In this document: positions 37,131 through 45,485 of the stretch, piece after piece | How the letters are laid out: every line of letters starts with the position of its first letter | How positions within the stretch are numbered: the first letter of the stretch is position 1 | From: Psychromonas sp. CNPT3 | Lineage (GTDB): Bacteria > Pseudomonadota > Gammaproteobacteria > Enterobacterales > Psychromonadaceae | Assembly: GCF_000153405.2 (NCBI RefSeq) | Contig: NC_020802.1 | Span: 1,879,883 to 1,943,882, forward strand | Length of the DNA stretch: 64,000 bases | Direction of reading: 5' to 3' | Program-made: the position numbers and the translations under genes | The notes under the pieces: model-generated | Seen by the model: only the letters and a program-made list of their open reading frames with translations | Databases searched by the model: none | What the model was told of the DNA's origin: nothing

Positions 37131-37430
37131 ATACCCATGATACTTCAAGATGAAAAATCAGCAAGCCATATTGGCTCCGCTTCTAAGTCTAAAATGGCAA
37201 CAGTCTGATTTTACATTGAAGTGTTATAAGCACGATGTGGCGTACCTTTGACTTGAGGATTGTGGTCACCCGCTCAAATACCTATGAGTCACGTTGTAGC
37301 ACCCGTGAAAGGCTTTTTCTTTAGAGAGCGCATGATGACGTATCTATATGGCTATCACAGCTCTCTATTGAAGATCTGATGTTAAATGGGGATTATATGA
37401 CGTAAAAATCAGTCCTTGAGGTGCACTATG
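37131..37430 (+). repeat. dispersed intergenic repeat (copy 3), about 300 bp
   Basis: It begins ATACCCATGATACTTCAAGA then TGAAAAATCAGCAAGCC and ends near CCTTGAGGTGCACTATGATA, a rough inverse of the beginning. The interior has the TTCTAAG...ATTTTA...GTTATAA arrangement seen in the copies at 50608 and 57501, but degraded. This fills the gap between rluF and the small membrane protein gene. No reading frame is supported. Confidence 0.6.
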
Positions 37431-37436
37431 ATACGT

Positions 37437-37724
37437 TTATTTGGTATCACTACGCCAAAGTAAAACATTACAGCGTTTACACTGATAATAATATTTTTTT
37501 ACCGTGCGTCTTTTATCTTTAAACTTCACGCTATGTACTTTTATCTTGCGCCCAGAGCAGTTATAACAACATAGCTCGCCCACTTTATTAAGCGCTTTTT
37601 TCTTTTCTTTATACTTAGCCAGATCAGGTAACGACAAGCATTTTTTCTTAATGGCTGATTTATCGTAAAGTAAAAAATAAAAAATGACAATAACAATGAG
37701 TAATAGTGATAAATAATCGAGCAT
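37437..37724 (-). CDS. small membrane-anchored zinc-ribbon protein, unknown
   Basis: A 95-residue protein starting at MLDYLSLLLIVIVIFYFLLY, an N-terminal membrane helix, with AAGGA 6 bases before the ATG. A basic linker and a four-cysteine ribbon follow: CCYNC near residue 53 and CKRC near residue 82. The frame opens 33 bp earlier without a ribosome site. I know no function. A cytoplasmic metal-binding domain on a membrane anchor is what can be seen. Confidence 0.7.
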   Translation of the reverse strand: MLDYLSLLLIVIVIFYFLLYDKSAIKKKCLSLPDLAKYKEKKKALNKVGELCCYNCSGRKIKVHSVKFKDKRRTVKKYYYQCKRCNVLLWRSDTK

Positions 37725-37802
37725 GATCGTCCTTAATACCGCGTCAACGCACTTCATGTGCTTACTGCTATTTTATTGCAGAAATATAATGGAATTTTAA
37801 AT

Positions 37803-37832
37803 AAAAAAAAAGCCCCAACCTGAGTTGAAGCT
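37803..37832 (-). terminator. terminator of the first tRNA-Leu gene
   Basis: On the minus strand AGCTTCAAC and GTTGGGGCT pair around a 4-base loop (two G-U pairs), followed by a run of eight T. Confidence 0.85.
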
Positions 37833-37843
37833 TTCTTTTAAAT

Positions 37844-37929
37844 TGGTGCCCGGAGCGAGACTTGAACTCGCACACCCGTAAGGCGAGGGATTTTAAATCC
37901 CTTGTGTCTACCGATTCCACCATCCGGGC
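37844..37929 (-). tRNA. tRNA-Leu (anticodon UAA), copy A
   Basis: An 86-nt class II tRNA on the minus strand: acceptor GCCCGGA/TCCGGGC, anticodon loop TTTAAAA giving UAA, a long variable arm, T-arm with GTTCAAGTC, and an encoded CCA. The sequence appears identical to the copy 248 bp to the right, including its terminator type. Confidence 0.95.
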
Positions 37930-38050
37930 AGTGATTTAATTACCTTTAAATCAGGTTGAAGATTATATCTAACTTTTAGATGAGTACAAGTTCTTATTAC
38001 GATTTTATACCCAAGTGCTGGTAATTTAAGCAACCTGTTATTTTTTGAAC

Positions 38051-38079
38051 AAAAAAAAGCCCCAACCTAAGTTGAAGCT
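38051..38079 (-). terminator. terminator of the second tRNA-Leu gene
   Basis: The same hairpin as after copy A (AGCTTCAAC/GTTGGGGCT with a 4-base loop) is followed by a run of T on the minus strand. Confidence 0.85.
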
Positions 38080-38091
38080 TCTTTTAAAATT

Positions 38092-38177
38092 TGGTGCCCG
38101 GAGCGAGACTTGAACTCGCACACCCGTAAGGCGAGGGATTTTAAATCCCTTGTGTCTACCGATTCCACCATCCGGGC
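38092..38177 (-). tRNA. tRNA-Leu (anticodon UAA), copy B
   Basis: The same 86-nt gene as copy A. Each has its own terminator, so the pair arose by tandem duplication of a gene-plus-terminator unit of about 248 bp. The upstream 270 bp (38178-38450) hold its promoter and no other gene I can see. Confidence 0.95.
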
Positions 38178-38450
38178 AGTGATTTAGATGACTCCAAACC
38201 AGTGCGTGCATTGTATATAATTTTCGGTTAAGTACAAGGGCTAGAAGGTAATTAATTGAATAAAAACAGTTAACTGTTGGTTAAATCAACGATCACTCTC
38301 TCTTTGCTGAAAATGCAGGCAGATATGCTTTTTTATCACACGCATCTATTAAGTCTTGCCTTAAATCTCCCTCCCTTCCTTTGTTTCTTTTTCTGCCCGC
38401 TAAAACAAGGTAGACTTGTTTTAATTTCCTTTTAGCAAATAAGTAAAAAT

Positions 38451-38972
38451 ATGCATCAAAAACAAGTGATCATTGGATTAAGCAATCCTAAAAGCGCTTC
38501 AAATGTCGGCGCCACATTGCGGGCTGCCGGCTGCTATGGCGTAGATAAAGTGATTTACACCGGTACGCGTTATGATCGCGCCGTAAAATTGAACACTGAT
38601 ACAAAAAAAATGAAAAGTCAGATAGCACTGCTTGGTGTATCACACTTACTCGAGAATAAAGAGGCGCAGACAAAAGTAATTTGTGTCGATTTAATTGAAG
38701 GTGCTATTCCGTTACCTAATTTTGAACACCCTGATAACGCCCTTTATTTATTTGGCCCAGAAGATGGCACGCTCAGCCAAAGTTTAATTGATAGCGCTGA
38801 TGCCGTGGTTTATATTCCGACTCAAGGTTGCATGAACCTCGCAGCCACCGTTAATGTGGTTCTTTATGATCGCCTCGCAAAATCAGCCCAACATCAGACT
38901 AATAATCAACTCATTAGAGATAGCCGAGATAACAATAATAGAGTGAAAATAAAAAACAAAAAGGGTCAATAG
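38451..38972 (+). CDS. TrmH/SpoU-family RNA 2'-O-methyltransferase
   Basis: A 173-residue SPOUT-fold methyltransferase without an N-terminal substrate domain. Motif 1 is SNPKSASNVGATLRAAGCYG (~11-30), motif 2 YLFGPEDGTLSQ (~98) and motif 3 CMNLAATVNVVLYDR (~126-140), the AdoMet-binding knot. The C-terminal ~20 residues are basic and polar (NNNRVKIKNKKG). The target RNA cannot be told from sequence; it is not TrmL-like in length or motif spacing that I can verify. Confidence 0.85.
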   Translation: MHQKQVIIGLSNPKSASNVGATLRAAGCYGVDKVIYTGTRYDRAVKLNTDTKKMKSQIALLGVSHLLENKEAQTKVICVDLIEGAIPLPNFEHPDNALYLFGPEDGTLSQSLIDSADAVVYIPTQGCMNLAATVNVVLYDRLAKSAQHQTNNQLIRDSRDNNNRVKIKNKKGQ

Positions 38973-39101
38973 AGCACGATCATCACCCATAAAATGGAAA
39001 ATACTATTCAGCAAACAATTGATGCGTAACAATAAGAACTAACATTTTAACAAAAAACACTGGATCATTGCGTTTTTCAATAGGTATAATGCGAGACGTT
39101 C

Positions 39102-39160
39102 TCAGTATAATGAGTGCTTTTATCGCGCATGTACGCAACGCATTTAATTCATTATACTGA
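39102..39160. promoter_or_regulatory. perfect 12-bp inverted repeat upstream of yeeX
   Basis: TCAGTATAATGA (39102-39113) and TCATTATACTGA (39149-39160) are exact complements 35 bp apart. Each arm includes a -10-like TATAAT or its complement. The right arm ends 34 bp before the yeeX ATG. It may be a regulator site or a small mobile remnant. Confidence 0.5.
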
Positions 39161-39194
39161 ATAAACATCACTCTTTACTTAAAAGGTATATTTA

Positions 39195-39488
39195 ATGGGC
39201 AACGTGCTTGATTTGGTGAAAAATACTCGCCGTAAAAATAAATTACAACGTGAAATGGTTGCGAATGAGAAGAAAATCCGCGATAACCGTAAGCGCGTAG
39301 AATTACTTAATAATTTAGTTGAATATATCACTCCAGCTATGAGCCAAGAAGAGATCACTCTTATCATTAAAAACATGTTATCTGATTACGCAGATCGTGT
39401 TGATGATCATATCATTATTGGTGCAGAGCTTTCTAAAGAGCGTCGTGATCTCAATAACAAAATTAATAACTTTAAACTACAAAAATAA
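39195..39488 (+). CDS. yeeX: DUF496 protein YeeX
   Basis: A 97-residue helical coiled-coil protein close to E. coli Yee[34 protein letters not shown] and [20 protein letters not shown]. The function is not established. It is monocistronic with its own terminator. Confidence 0.9.
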   Translation: MGNVLDLVKNTRRKNKLQREMVANEKKIRDNRKRVELLNNLVEYITPAMSQEEITLIIKNMLSDYADRVDDHIIIGAELSKERRDLNNKINNFKLQK

Positions 39489-39499
39489 AGACATCTATT

Positions 39500-39520
39500 A
39501 AGGGAGGCATCCTCCCTTTT
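39500..39520 (+). terminator. rho-independent terminator of yeeX
   Basis: AAGGGAGG and CCTCCCTT form an 8-bp stem with a 3-base loop, ending in TTTT, 12 bp after the yeeX stop. Confidence 0.85.
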
Positions 39521-39541
39521 ATACTTTGCATAGGCACTTAT

Positions 39542-40303
39542 TTGCACCCTCTGAACATACACAAAAATGAAGTCCACTTATGGACAATAACCCCACAAAA
39601 AATACAAGATACGCCTCAATTAATGGCGCTACTAAGCAATGATGAACAACAAAAAGTAAAGCGCTATCGCTTAGAAAAACCTCAACACACCGCCTTACTG
39701 ACACGTGCATTTATTCGTCTTATCTTATCTCAATATGAAGCGCGTAGCCCCGCACAATGGGACTTTAGCATTAGTCCATTAGGAAAGCCTGAAGTCACCA
39801 ACTCAACACTCCCTATACGCTTTAATTTAAGTCATAATAATGATTTGATTATTTGTGCTATCAATTTAGAAAATGATATTGGTTGTGACATAGAAAACCT
39901 GCAACGTAAAATTAGCGTACAAGGTATTGCGCAACGTTATTTTTCAGAGCACGAGCACCAGCAACTGTGCGCCCTCCCAAAAAATCAACAAAATGCTTTT
40001 TTCTTTAAATTATGGACATTAAAAGAAGCCTTCGTTAAAGCTACAGGGCTCGGCATTGCACAAGGCCTAGCCACTTTTAGCTTTTATTTAACAGAAAAAA
40101 CAGCAAACGTTACAGAAATAAATTTAACATTTAGCCCACAATGCACCGAAAAAAATACACAACAATGGCAAAGTTATCTGTTTTATCCAGACAACACGCA
40201 CTGCATCGCGCTTTGCGTAAAATCACCAGTATCAAACGCCAAAGCTCTTAATATTCAACTTTTTGATGAAACCAAAAGCTTGGCACTTTTTAAAACCGTG
40301 TAA
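39542..40303 (+). CDS. 4'-phosphopantetheinyl transferase (Sfp type)
   Basis: Transfers phosphopantetheine from CoA to carrier proteins. Of about 253 residues, the family signatures are FNLSHNNDLIICAI (~99), GCDIENLQRK (~117, metal-binding Asp) and FFKLWTLKEAFVKATG (~156, WxxKEA). No ATG fits the N-terminus, so a TTG start is proposed; the next ATG (codon 28) would remove the first strand. The Sfp-like size suggests service to secondary-metabolite or PUFA-type synthases, but none is in the window. It ends 2 bp before the convergent GST gene. Confidence 0.88.
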   Translation: MHPLNIHKNEVHLWTITPQKIQDTPQLMALLSNDEQQKVKRYRLEKPQHTALLTRAFIRLILSQYEARSPAQWDFSISPLGKPEVTNSTLPIRFNLSHNNDLIICAINLENDIGCDIENLQRKISVQGIAQRYFSEHEHQQLCALPKNQQNAFFFKLWTLKEAFVKATGLGIAQGLATFSFYLTEKTANVTEINLTFSPQCTEKNTQQWQSYLFYPDNTHCIALCVKSPVSNAKALNIQLFDETKSLALFKTV

Positions 40304-40304
40304 A

Positions 40305-40868
40305 TTACATCGGTGGACAGGTTTTTATAAAATTAATATCCTCACGCACAGAGTCTAAAAAACGCGATAAGTTATTTAATTGTTTAAGGTTTATCATATC
40401 TCGATAAATACCCCAATCTAAAAAACAGGCTAAGCGTAACTTGCCATCCGTTAAACCCTCACACGCCTCAAAATCATATTCGTTAAGTGCTTCTAACCCG
40501 GAAAGGATCCTTGATTGTTGGCGTTGCAGATATTTACTTTTCTCCGGCGTAATGTTATCCATCAAATCCATAACATAAAGATTCACACTGGCATCCATCA
40601 ACGTATTGCTCATATTAAAAAGTTCAAAATCATACAGATCCGACATAAATACGGCACCCGATTTTTCACGTAAATATTTTAAAATAGAGCTAGAGTCCGT
40701 TAACATCAGGTCGCCATCTATTAATAATGGCAGTTTTTGGGTGGGGGATATTTTTCCGATCTGTTGTATATCTGTTTCAACAAATTCACAAGGAAGCGCA
40801 GTTTGCAATAATACAATGCGACAATGACGCACAAAAGGGGACGTAAAACTACCGTAAATTTTCATCAT
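40305..40868 (-). CDS. glutathione S-transferase family protein
   Basis: A 187-residue protein with the thioredoxin-like N-domain: MKIYGSFTSPFVRHCRIVL, KLPLLIDGDLMLTDSSSILKYL (cis-Pro and the glutathione-binding DSS), then a helical C-domain. S/PFVR at the usual active site suggests a Ser- or Cys-less form. Two adjacent ATGs follow AAAGG and either may be used. It is like short stress-type GSTs of Vibrio, and the substrate is unknown. Confidence 0.85.
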   Translation of the reverse strand: MMKIYGSFTSPFVRHCRIVLLQTALPCEFVETDIQQIGKISPTQKLPLLIDGDLMLTDSSSILKYLREKSGAVFMSDLYDFELFNMSNTLMDASVNLYVMDLMDNITPEKSKYLQRQQSRILSGLEALNEYDFEACEGLTDGKLRLACFLDWGIYRDMINLKQLNNLSRFLDSVREDINFIKTCPPM

Positions 40869-41016
40869 AAGCCTTTATTATTCATAAAATGAAAAGAAAA
40901 GACTAACCTAACAAAGTAATACGAAAAAAGACACTTAGATTCAAAAAATAACAAAATTGAAATGGATTGTAATACCAATGGAATTAATTAAGCGTCCATG
41001 TATTACGCCGGGATAA

Positions 41017-41074
41017 GGGTTCTCATGTTAAAACTTACAACGCAGGTAGGGATGATTTTTCCCGCAAGACGGAT
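41017..41074 (+). repeat. second intergenic repeat family, copy A
   Basis: About 58 bp containing TTCTCATGTTAAAACTTACA then ACGCAGG and, later, GCAAGACGG align with 42363-42422 at roughly three-quarters identity by eye. It lies between the GST and PilZ genes. A TAATACCAATGGA near 40972 and TTGGTAT near 41091 may be its inverted ends. Confidence 0.55.
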
Positions 41075-41103
41075 CACATTTCCAGCTATTTTGGTATAAA
41101 GAA

Positions 41104-41131
41104 GACTTGTAGAGCCTAAGCGCTACAAGTC
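41104..41131 (-). terminator. terminator of the PilZ gene
   Basis: GACTTGTAG and CTACAAGTC form a perfect 9-bp stem with a 10-base loop just after the PilZ stop; TCTTCTTT follows on the minus strand. Confidence 0.7.
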
Positions 41132-41141
41132 TATGTCTTGC

Positions 41142-41432
41142 TTAAGTGACTGCGGTTAATTCAAGCGCGGCCATATAATGGTCGTCATGCTCCGACATAC
41201 GCACTACCGTAGCATTGGCACTAAAGGGCGGGAAACGAGATCCCTCTTCTCCGAGTTTTATTTCTATTTTATCGCCATGTTGCACGATATTATCAGTTAA
41301 TCGAACCGACATTCCTGTGCTGCTTAGATCTTTACAGATACCTTGATATTCTTGTTCATTTAAAATAATTTTTACCGTTGACTCAATTGCCATGCGGTGA
41401 AATAAACGTCTCTCATCTTGCCCTATTATCAC
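41142..41432 (-). CDS. PilZ-domain protein
   Basis: A 96-residue single PilZ domain, a cyclic di-GMP receptor module. The binding motif parts are RRLFHR (residues ~8-13, RxxxR) and DLSSTGM (~35-41, D/NxSxxG), both intact, so c-di-GMP binding is expected. It is a stand-alone gene with its own terminator. The controlled process cannot be told from context. Confidence 0.9.
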   Translation of the reverse strand: MIIGQDERRLFHRMAIESTVKIILNEQEYQGICKDLSSTGMSVRLTDNIVQHGDKIEIKLGEEGSRFPPFSANATVVRMSEHDDHYMAALELTAVT

Positions 41433-41855
41433 GTAAGCTCCTTACAAAGCTCTTTTTCAAATAAGAAAAAGAAACTTAACATTAAAATACATAAGTATTA
41501 AAATGAGACACTTTTAGGCGGCAAGCAAGTATTTTAATGGGTTTATTTTCATTTTGTGAGAAGAAGGTCGTCTTTAAAAGGTAGTTAGAGCCCTATTGCC
41601 TTCAGGTCACCATTCAGGCGTAATAGTTATTCTTTTTTCCTTGTAACGACGCGGAGGGGATCTTCGAGTAGTTCAGCCAAAGAAAAAACTGAATTTAACA
41701 CCTGTTTTTCATTAATATATGGTTATAAAACATCCGTGTAGAACACTATTATTTCAATTTTACGCAAGAAATAAAAAACCTTTTCTAAGAAAATTTGACA
41801 TTTCAGCGGCATTGTTGTCACTGTTTTTCTTGGTCCTCATTTCTTTAAGCGAGTT
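41433..41855. other. 423-bp intergenic region without a gene
   Basis: AT-rich, with the promoter of the PilZ gene at the left. No reading frame, repeat copy or strong hairpin was recognised. Confidence 0.5.
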
Positions 41856-42257
41856 TTAATCCTTTAATAAATAATGCGCAATCTCCTCAGGAATAGGCTG
41901 TAATTGTTTATTTTTGTCCAGACACACCATTTCGATGTCCCCAATTACAGCAGCCTTTGTCGCTCCAACTCGCCATACTTCTTGACGCCACAGGGTCTTA
42001 TATTTTCCCTCTAAACGAAAGGTGGTGCGAATATCACAAATTTCAGCAAACTCAACGCCATCTTGAAAAGTAAGATTGGCTTTATAAACCGCAAAACCCA
42101 AGCCTTTTTCTCGCCATAATTTATCCAGGCGCTGGCTATCAATGACATGCTCTCGTGCACGTTCAAAATATTTTAAAAAATTAGGGTGATAGACAACCCC
42201 AGAATGATCCGTATCTTCATAATAAATTTGTACTGCATGATGGTATATTTGAGTCAT
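41856..42257 (-). CDS. YbgC-type acyl-CoA thioesterase (hotdog fold)
   Basis: A 133-residue hotdog-fold thioesterase. YYEDTDHSGVVYHPNFLKYFERARE (~12-36, in two parts) carries the catalytic Asp of the YbgC class. It is closer to the general YbgC/4-hydroxybenzoyl-CoA-type enzymes than proof of tol-pal association, since no tol genes are adjacent. It may act on short acyl-CoAs or phospholipid intermediates. Confidence 0.88.
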   Translation of the reverse strand: MTQIYHHAVQIYYEDTDHSGVVYHPNFLKYFERAREHVIDSQRLDKLWREKGLGFAVYKANLTFQDGVEFAEICDIRTTFRLEGKYKTLWRQEVWRVGATKAAVIGDIEMVCLDKNKQLQPIPEEIAHYLLKD

Positions 42258-42362
42258 ATAAGCTTTTTTTAACCTTTAAATAATATTATATTTATAGCAA
42301 AGGAATTAAATGTATTGCGCTGAAAAAATTAACACTAGCAAGGCATGAGTTGTGGGAGAGTG

Positions 42363-42422
42363 TTGTTCTCACTTCAAAACTCACAACGCAGGGTGGGATA
42401 ATTTCAACAAGCAAGACGGGTA
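42363..42422 (+). repeat. second intergenic repeat family, copy B
   Basis: TTGTTCTCACTTCAAAACTC then ACAACGCAGG and GCAAGACGG align with 41017-41074. It lies just before the end of epmC. Confidence 0.55.
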
Positions 42423-42443
42423 ACCTTTTTAGTGCCTTTGCTA

Positions 42444-42971
42444 TTACGCATAATCAAAATGTTCAACCTGACAAGCTTCGCGTTGATAAAACGCCTGACA
42501 TGCTTTTAAAAACTGCGTCGTGCGCGCCGAAAATCCAAATTCTAAATAGTGCAATACCTGAGTGTGTACACGCTTTTTAAAAGAAAATCTATCCACACTG
42601 GCCCCATTTAAGTTATCCACGCTAACATCAAAAGAGAAGCCACAACTAACCGCAAGCGCCCATTCTATCGCTTGAGGTACAATTTCAACCTTTTCAAATT
42701 CTTTTTGTTGAATTGCATTTCGACCATCAGGCTCATACCAGTAACCATAATCTTCAATTAAACGTCGCTTCTCACCGGCCACCAGCCAGTGCGAAATTTC
42801 ATGTAGTGCGCTAGCATAAAAGCCATGAGCAAATATAATGCGATGCGCCAAATGTGGCGCCTTAGCTGGCAGATAAATTGGCTCATCCTCACCACAAACG
42901 AGCAACGTGTTATATTGCGCATGAAAAGTTTGTGCAAATAAATGAATAAGATCTTGGTATTGAAACGGCAC
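42444..42971 (-). CDS. epmC: elongation factor P hydroxylase EpmC
   Basis: Hydroxylates the beta-lysylated lysine of EF-P, the last step of its activation by EpmA/EpmB. The 175-residue protein has the metal-binding HEISHWLVAGEKRRL (~58-72) and YGYWYEPDGRNAIQQ. The start is a GTG (MPFQYQDLIHLFAQ) after GAGAG; no suitable ATG exists. efp, epmA and epmB are not in the window, although the EF-P-like gene efpL is at 53.8 kb. Confidence 0.92.
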   Translation of the reverse strand: MPFQYQDLIHLFAQTFHAQYNTLLVCGEDEPIYLPAKAPHLAHRIIFAHGFYASALHEISHWLVAGEKRRLIEDYGYWYEPDGRNAIQQKEFEKVEIVPQAIEWALAVSCGFSFDVSVDNLNGASVDRFSFKKRVHTQVLHYLEFGFSARTTQFLKACQAFYQREACQVEHFDYA

Positions 42972-43294
42972 CGAATACTCTCTTTAATAGATAGAAAAAA
43001 GGGAATGCGAATTATAACCCCATGATACTTTAAGATGCAAAATCCGCAAACCCAATAGATCTTACTTTCTCCTATAAACTTGAAACGCTATGACGTGATG
43101 TTAATGTGCCAGAACAATGTAAAAAGATATCAAAAGTCGCCTCTCTCATTATCCATAAAGACACTAAAAATGTATTTAAAGCGGTTTAAAGACAAATAAG
43201 ATAAAAGCACACAGCGCTAAACAGATAATCTATTCGACAAAATTTCACCTAGAGAATACACTGCAAACTTCGTTTCGCCATAGAAGAAGATATT
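42972..43294. other. intergenic region with a degenerate copy of the dispersed repeat
   Basis: From about 43016, CCCCATGATACTTTAAGATG then CAAAATCCGCAAACCC matches the dispersed repeat end (copy 4); the remaining repeat body is not clear. The rest of this 323-bp gap should carry the promoters of epmC and pdxH. Confidence 0.55.
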
Positions 43295-43948
43295 ATGTCC
43301 CTGCTTAGCAAAATTCGCTGCGCCCTTACCCTTGGCCAAGGCGTACTGATTGAAAATAAAGCGTTAAAAGAAGTCAGCGATCCCTTTGCTTTCTTTAACG
43401 ATTGGTTAAACGAGGCAAAAAAATGCGGTATTATTCTACCTGAATCTATGTCTGTTGCCAGTGTGGATGCTCAAGGAAAACCATCCTCACGCATGGTATT
43501 ATTAAAAGAGGTCGACAGCGCAGGCTTTGTTTTCTTTACTAACTACAATAGCCGTAAAGCCCGTGAGTTAGAAAACAACCCTTATACGGCACTTCTTTTC
43601 CACTGGAATATGCTCCAACGCCAAGTACGTATTGAAGGGAAAATAGAGCGTATCAGCCAACAAGCATCAGAAGAGTACTTTCACAGTCGTAGCCGTGGCA
43701 GTCAAATAGGGGCATGGGCGTCAGCACAAAGCCAAACATTAACGGATCGCCAACATTTAATTGATAAAGTACATTACTTTGAACAAAAATTTAAAGGCCA
43801 AGAGATCCCACTACCTGAATTTTGGGGTGGTTACCGTGTGGTGCCTGAAATGATAGAATTTTGGCAAGGAAAAGCGGATAGACTCCACGATCGTTTTATC
43901 TATCAAGCCGGCGAAAACAAATGGACGGTCAGTCGTTTAAACCCTTAA
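43295..43948 (+). CDS. pdxH: pyridoxamine 5'-phosphate oxidase
   Basis: The FMN enzyme that makes pyridoxal 5'-phosphate. The 217-residue protein shows SSRMVLLKEVDSAGFVFFTN (~69-88), RQVRIEGKIERIS (~109) and the C-terminal WGGYRVVPEMIEFWQG with LHDR (~175-200), all family signatures. The length matches E. coli PdxH (218). It is a single gene with a strong terminator. Confidence 0.95.
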   Translation: MSLLSKIRCALTLGQGVLIENKALKEVSDPFAFFNDWLNEAKKCGIILPESMSVASVDAQGKPSSRMVLLKEVDSAGFVFFTNYNSRKARELENNPYTALLFHWNMLQRQVRIEGKIERISQQASEEYFHSRSRGSQIGAWASAQSQTLTDRQHLIDKVHYFEQKFKGQEIPLPEFWGGYRVVPEMIEFWQGKADRLHDRFIYQAGENKWTVSRLNP

Positions 43949-43958
43949 TAGCGAACCT

Positions 43959-43990
43959 AAAAGATGGCGCTTATCGCCCCGCCATCTTTT
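43959..43990. terminator. bidirectional terminator between pdxH and cobQ
   Basis: AAAAGATGGCG and CGCCATCTTTT are perfect 11-bp complements with a 10-base loop, located between convergent genes. Confidence 0.88.
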
Positions 43991-44020
43991 AAACTGTTTT
44001 TATAACCCACTCTTCTTTTT

Positions 44021-45421
44021 TTATAACCAACCATGCTGAGAAAACATATCTGCGAGTTTATCTAACTCATTATCGGTATGAGCTGCCCAATCAATACCAT
44101 TTTGCACGCCGCCAATTTGAGCCATAAACCAATTATAAAAACAGCGATCATCAAAAATCCCATGCAAATAAGTACAATATACGTTGTCTTGTGACCAACC
44201 AATATCGCGATCTATAAAGACGTTTACCTGTGCTTGCGCCTGCGTTTTACCGTGATGTATTTCATAACCCTTTAATATCTCTCCGCCATAATTAAATTGT
44301 CGTTGCCTTGTTTGTTTATGCTTTTCAATACAGGTCTGTAAGGCTATCAAACCAAGGCCTGTTTGATCGCCTTTTTCTAAGTTTAATGGATCAAGTATTT
44401 TATCACCTAAAATTTGTAGCCCGCCACAAATACCTAATATCATTTTCCCTGTTTGTTTAAACTTCTCTATTTGCAGATCTAACCCCGAGCTACGTAGCGC
44501 CTCTAAACTCGCGCCACTATTCTTAGAGCCAGGTAAAATTAAAGCATCAAATAAACTTAAATCTTGATATTGATGCACGGGCACCAAATTAACGTCCTGT
44601 TGATAAAGTAATTGGTCGAACTCATCTAAATTTGAAGCATAAGGATAATAAATAAGCGCAATATTTAACATGCCTTTTTGGTATTGACAGCCTAAACGAA
44701 AACTATCTTCTTCGGCGAGTTGATGCCGGTAATAGGGAATGTTAGCAACCGTTGGGATACCTGTTTTCTCTTCAAGCCACGCTGTCGCATCGCCAAGTAG
44801 CGCTGGATCGCCTCTAAATTTATTAAGCACAAAGCCCTTAATTAACTTTTTCTCGGCAGGCGCCAAGCAGGCCCACGTACCCAGTAAATGCGCAAAAGAG
44901 CCGCCACGATCAATATCTGACACTAAATACACATCCGCCTGACAATGCAACGCCACTGACATATTTACAATGTCGCCACTGCGTAAATTTATTTCAGCAG
45001 GACTACCCGCGCCCTCTATCACCACTTGCTCAAATTCGTCTTGTAAACTACCCAGCGCTTTAGTCACCACTGGCCACAAAAACTTTTTCCTATCAAGCCA
45101 AGGCAGTCGCGCAATCGCCTGATCCACTTTTCCATTCACAATCACTTGGCTAAAAGTATCGGCACTAGGCTTTAATAAAATAGGGTTCATGTGGATACTC
45201 GGCTCAATTTTAGCGGCTATCGCTTGTAAATATTGAGCGCGCCCCATCTCTAGACCTTGTGTGGTAATGGCTGCATTATTACTCATATTTTGCGCTTTAA
45301 AAGGGGCCACTTTAATGCCTCGATTGGCAAGTAAGCGGCAAATGGCTGTCACTAAGAGTGATTTCCCAGCATCACTGGTGCAACCCATGATCATGATAGG
45401 CTTTCTTTTTATGCGAGGCAT
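44021..45421 (-). CDS. cobQ: cobyric acid synthase
   Basis: Amidates adenosylcobyrinic a,c-diamide during cobalamin synthesis. I start at MPRIKRKPIMIMGCTSDAGK, after GGAA; a start 30 bp upstream would lie inside the aroG terminator. There is an N-terminal P-loop (GCTSDAGKSLL), APFKAQNMSNNAA, and a C-terminal class I glutamine amidotransferase with GICGGLQILG (nucleophile Cys) and YLHGIFDD. The protein is 466 residues. No other cobalamin genes are nearby, so a scattered pathway or salvage role is possible. Confidence 0.93.
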   Translation of the reverse strand: MPRIKRKPIMIMGCTSDAGKSLLVTAICRLLANRGIKVAPFKAQNMSNNAAITTQGLEMGRAQYLQAIAAKIEPSIHMNPILLKPSADTFSQVIVNGKVDQAIARLPWLDRKKFLWPVVTKALGSLQDEFEQVVIEGAGSPAEINLRSGDIVNMSVALHCQADVYLVSDIDRGGSFAHLLGTWACLAPAEKKLIKGFVLNKFRGDPALLGDATAWLEEKTGIPTVANIPYYRHQLAEEDSFRLGCQYQKGMLNIALIYYPYASNLDEFDQLLYQQDVNLVPVHQYQDLSLFDALILPGSKNSGASLEALRSSGLDLQIEKFKQTGKMILGICGGLQILGDKILDPLNLEKGDQTGLGLIALQTCIEKHKQTRQRQFNYGGEILKGYEIHHGKTQAQAQVNVFIDRDIGWSQDNVYCTYLHGIFDDRCFYNWFMAQIGGVQNGIDWAAHTDNELDKLADMFSQHGWL

Positions 45422-45440
45422 ATATTCCAAATTAAAGATA

Positions 45441-45465
45441 AAAAAAAGCACTGCCGAAACAGTGC
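45441..45465 (-). terminator. terminator of aroG
   Basis: GCACTG/CAGTGC forms the stem with TTTCGG in the loop, and T8 follows on the minus strand. It separates aroG from cobQ and argues against any cobQ start upstream of 45441. Confidence 0.85.
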
Positions 45466-45485
45466 ATTAAGAATAGAAAACGAGA

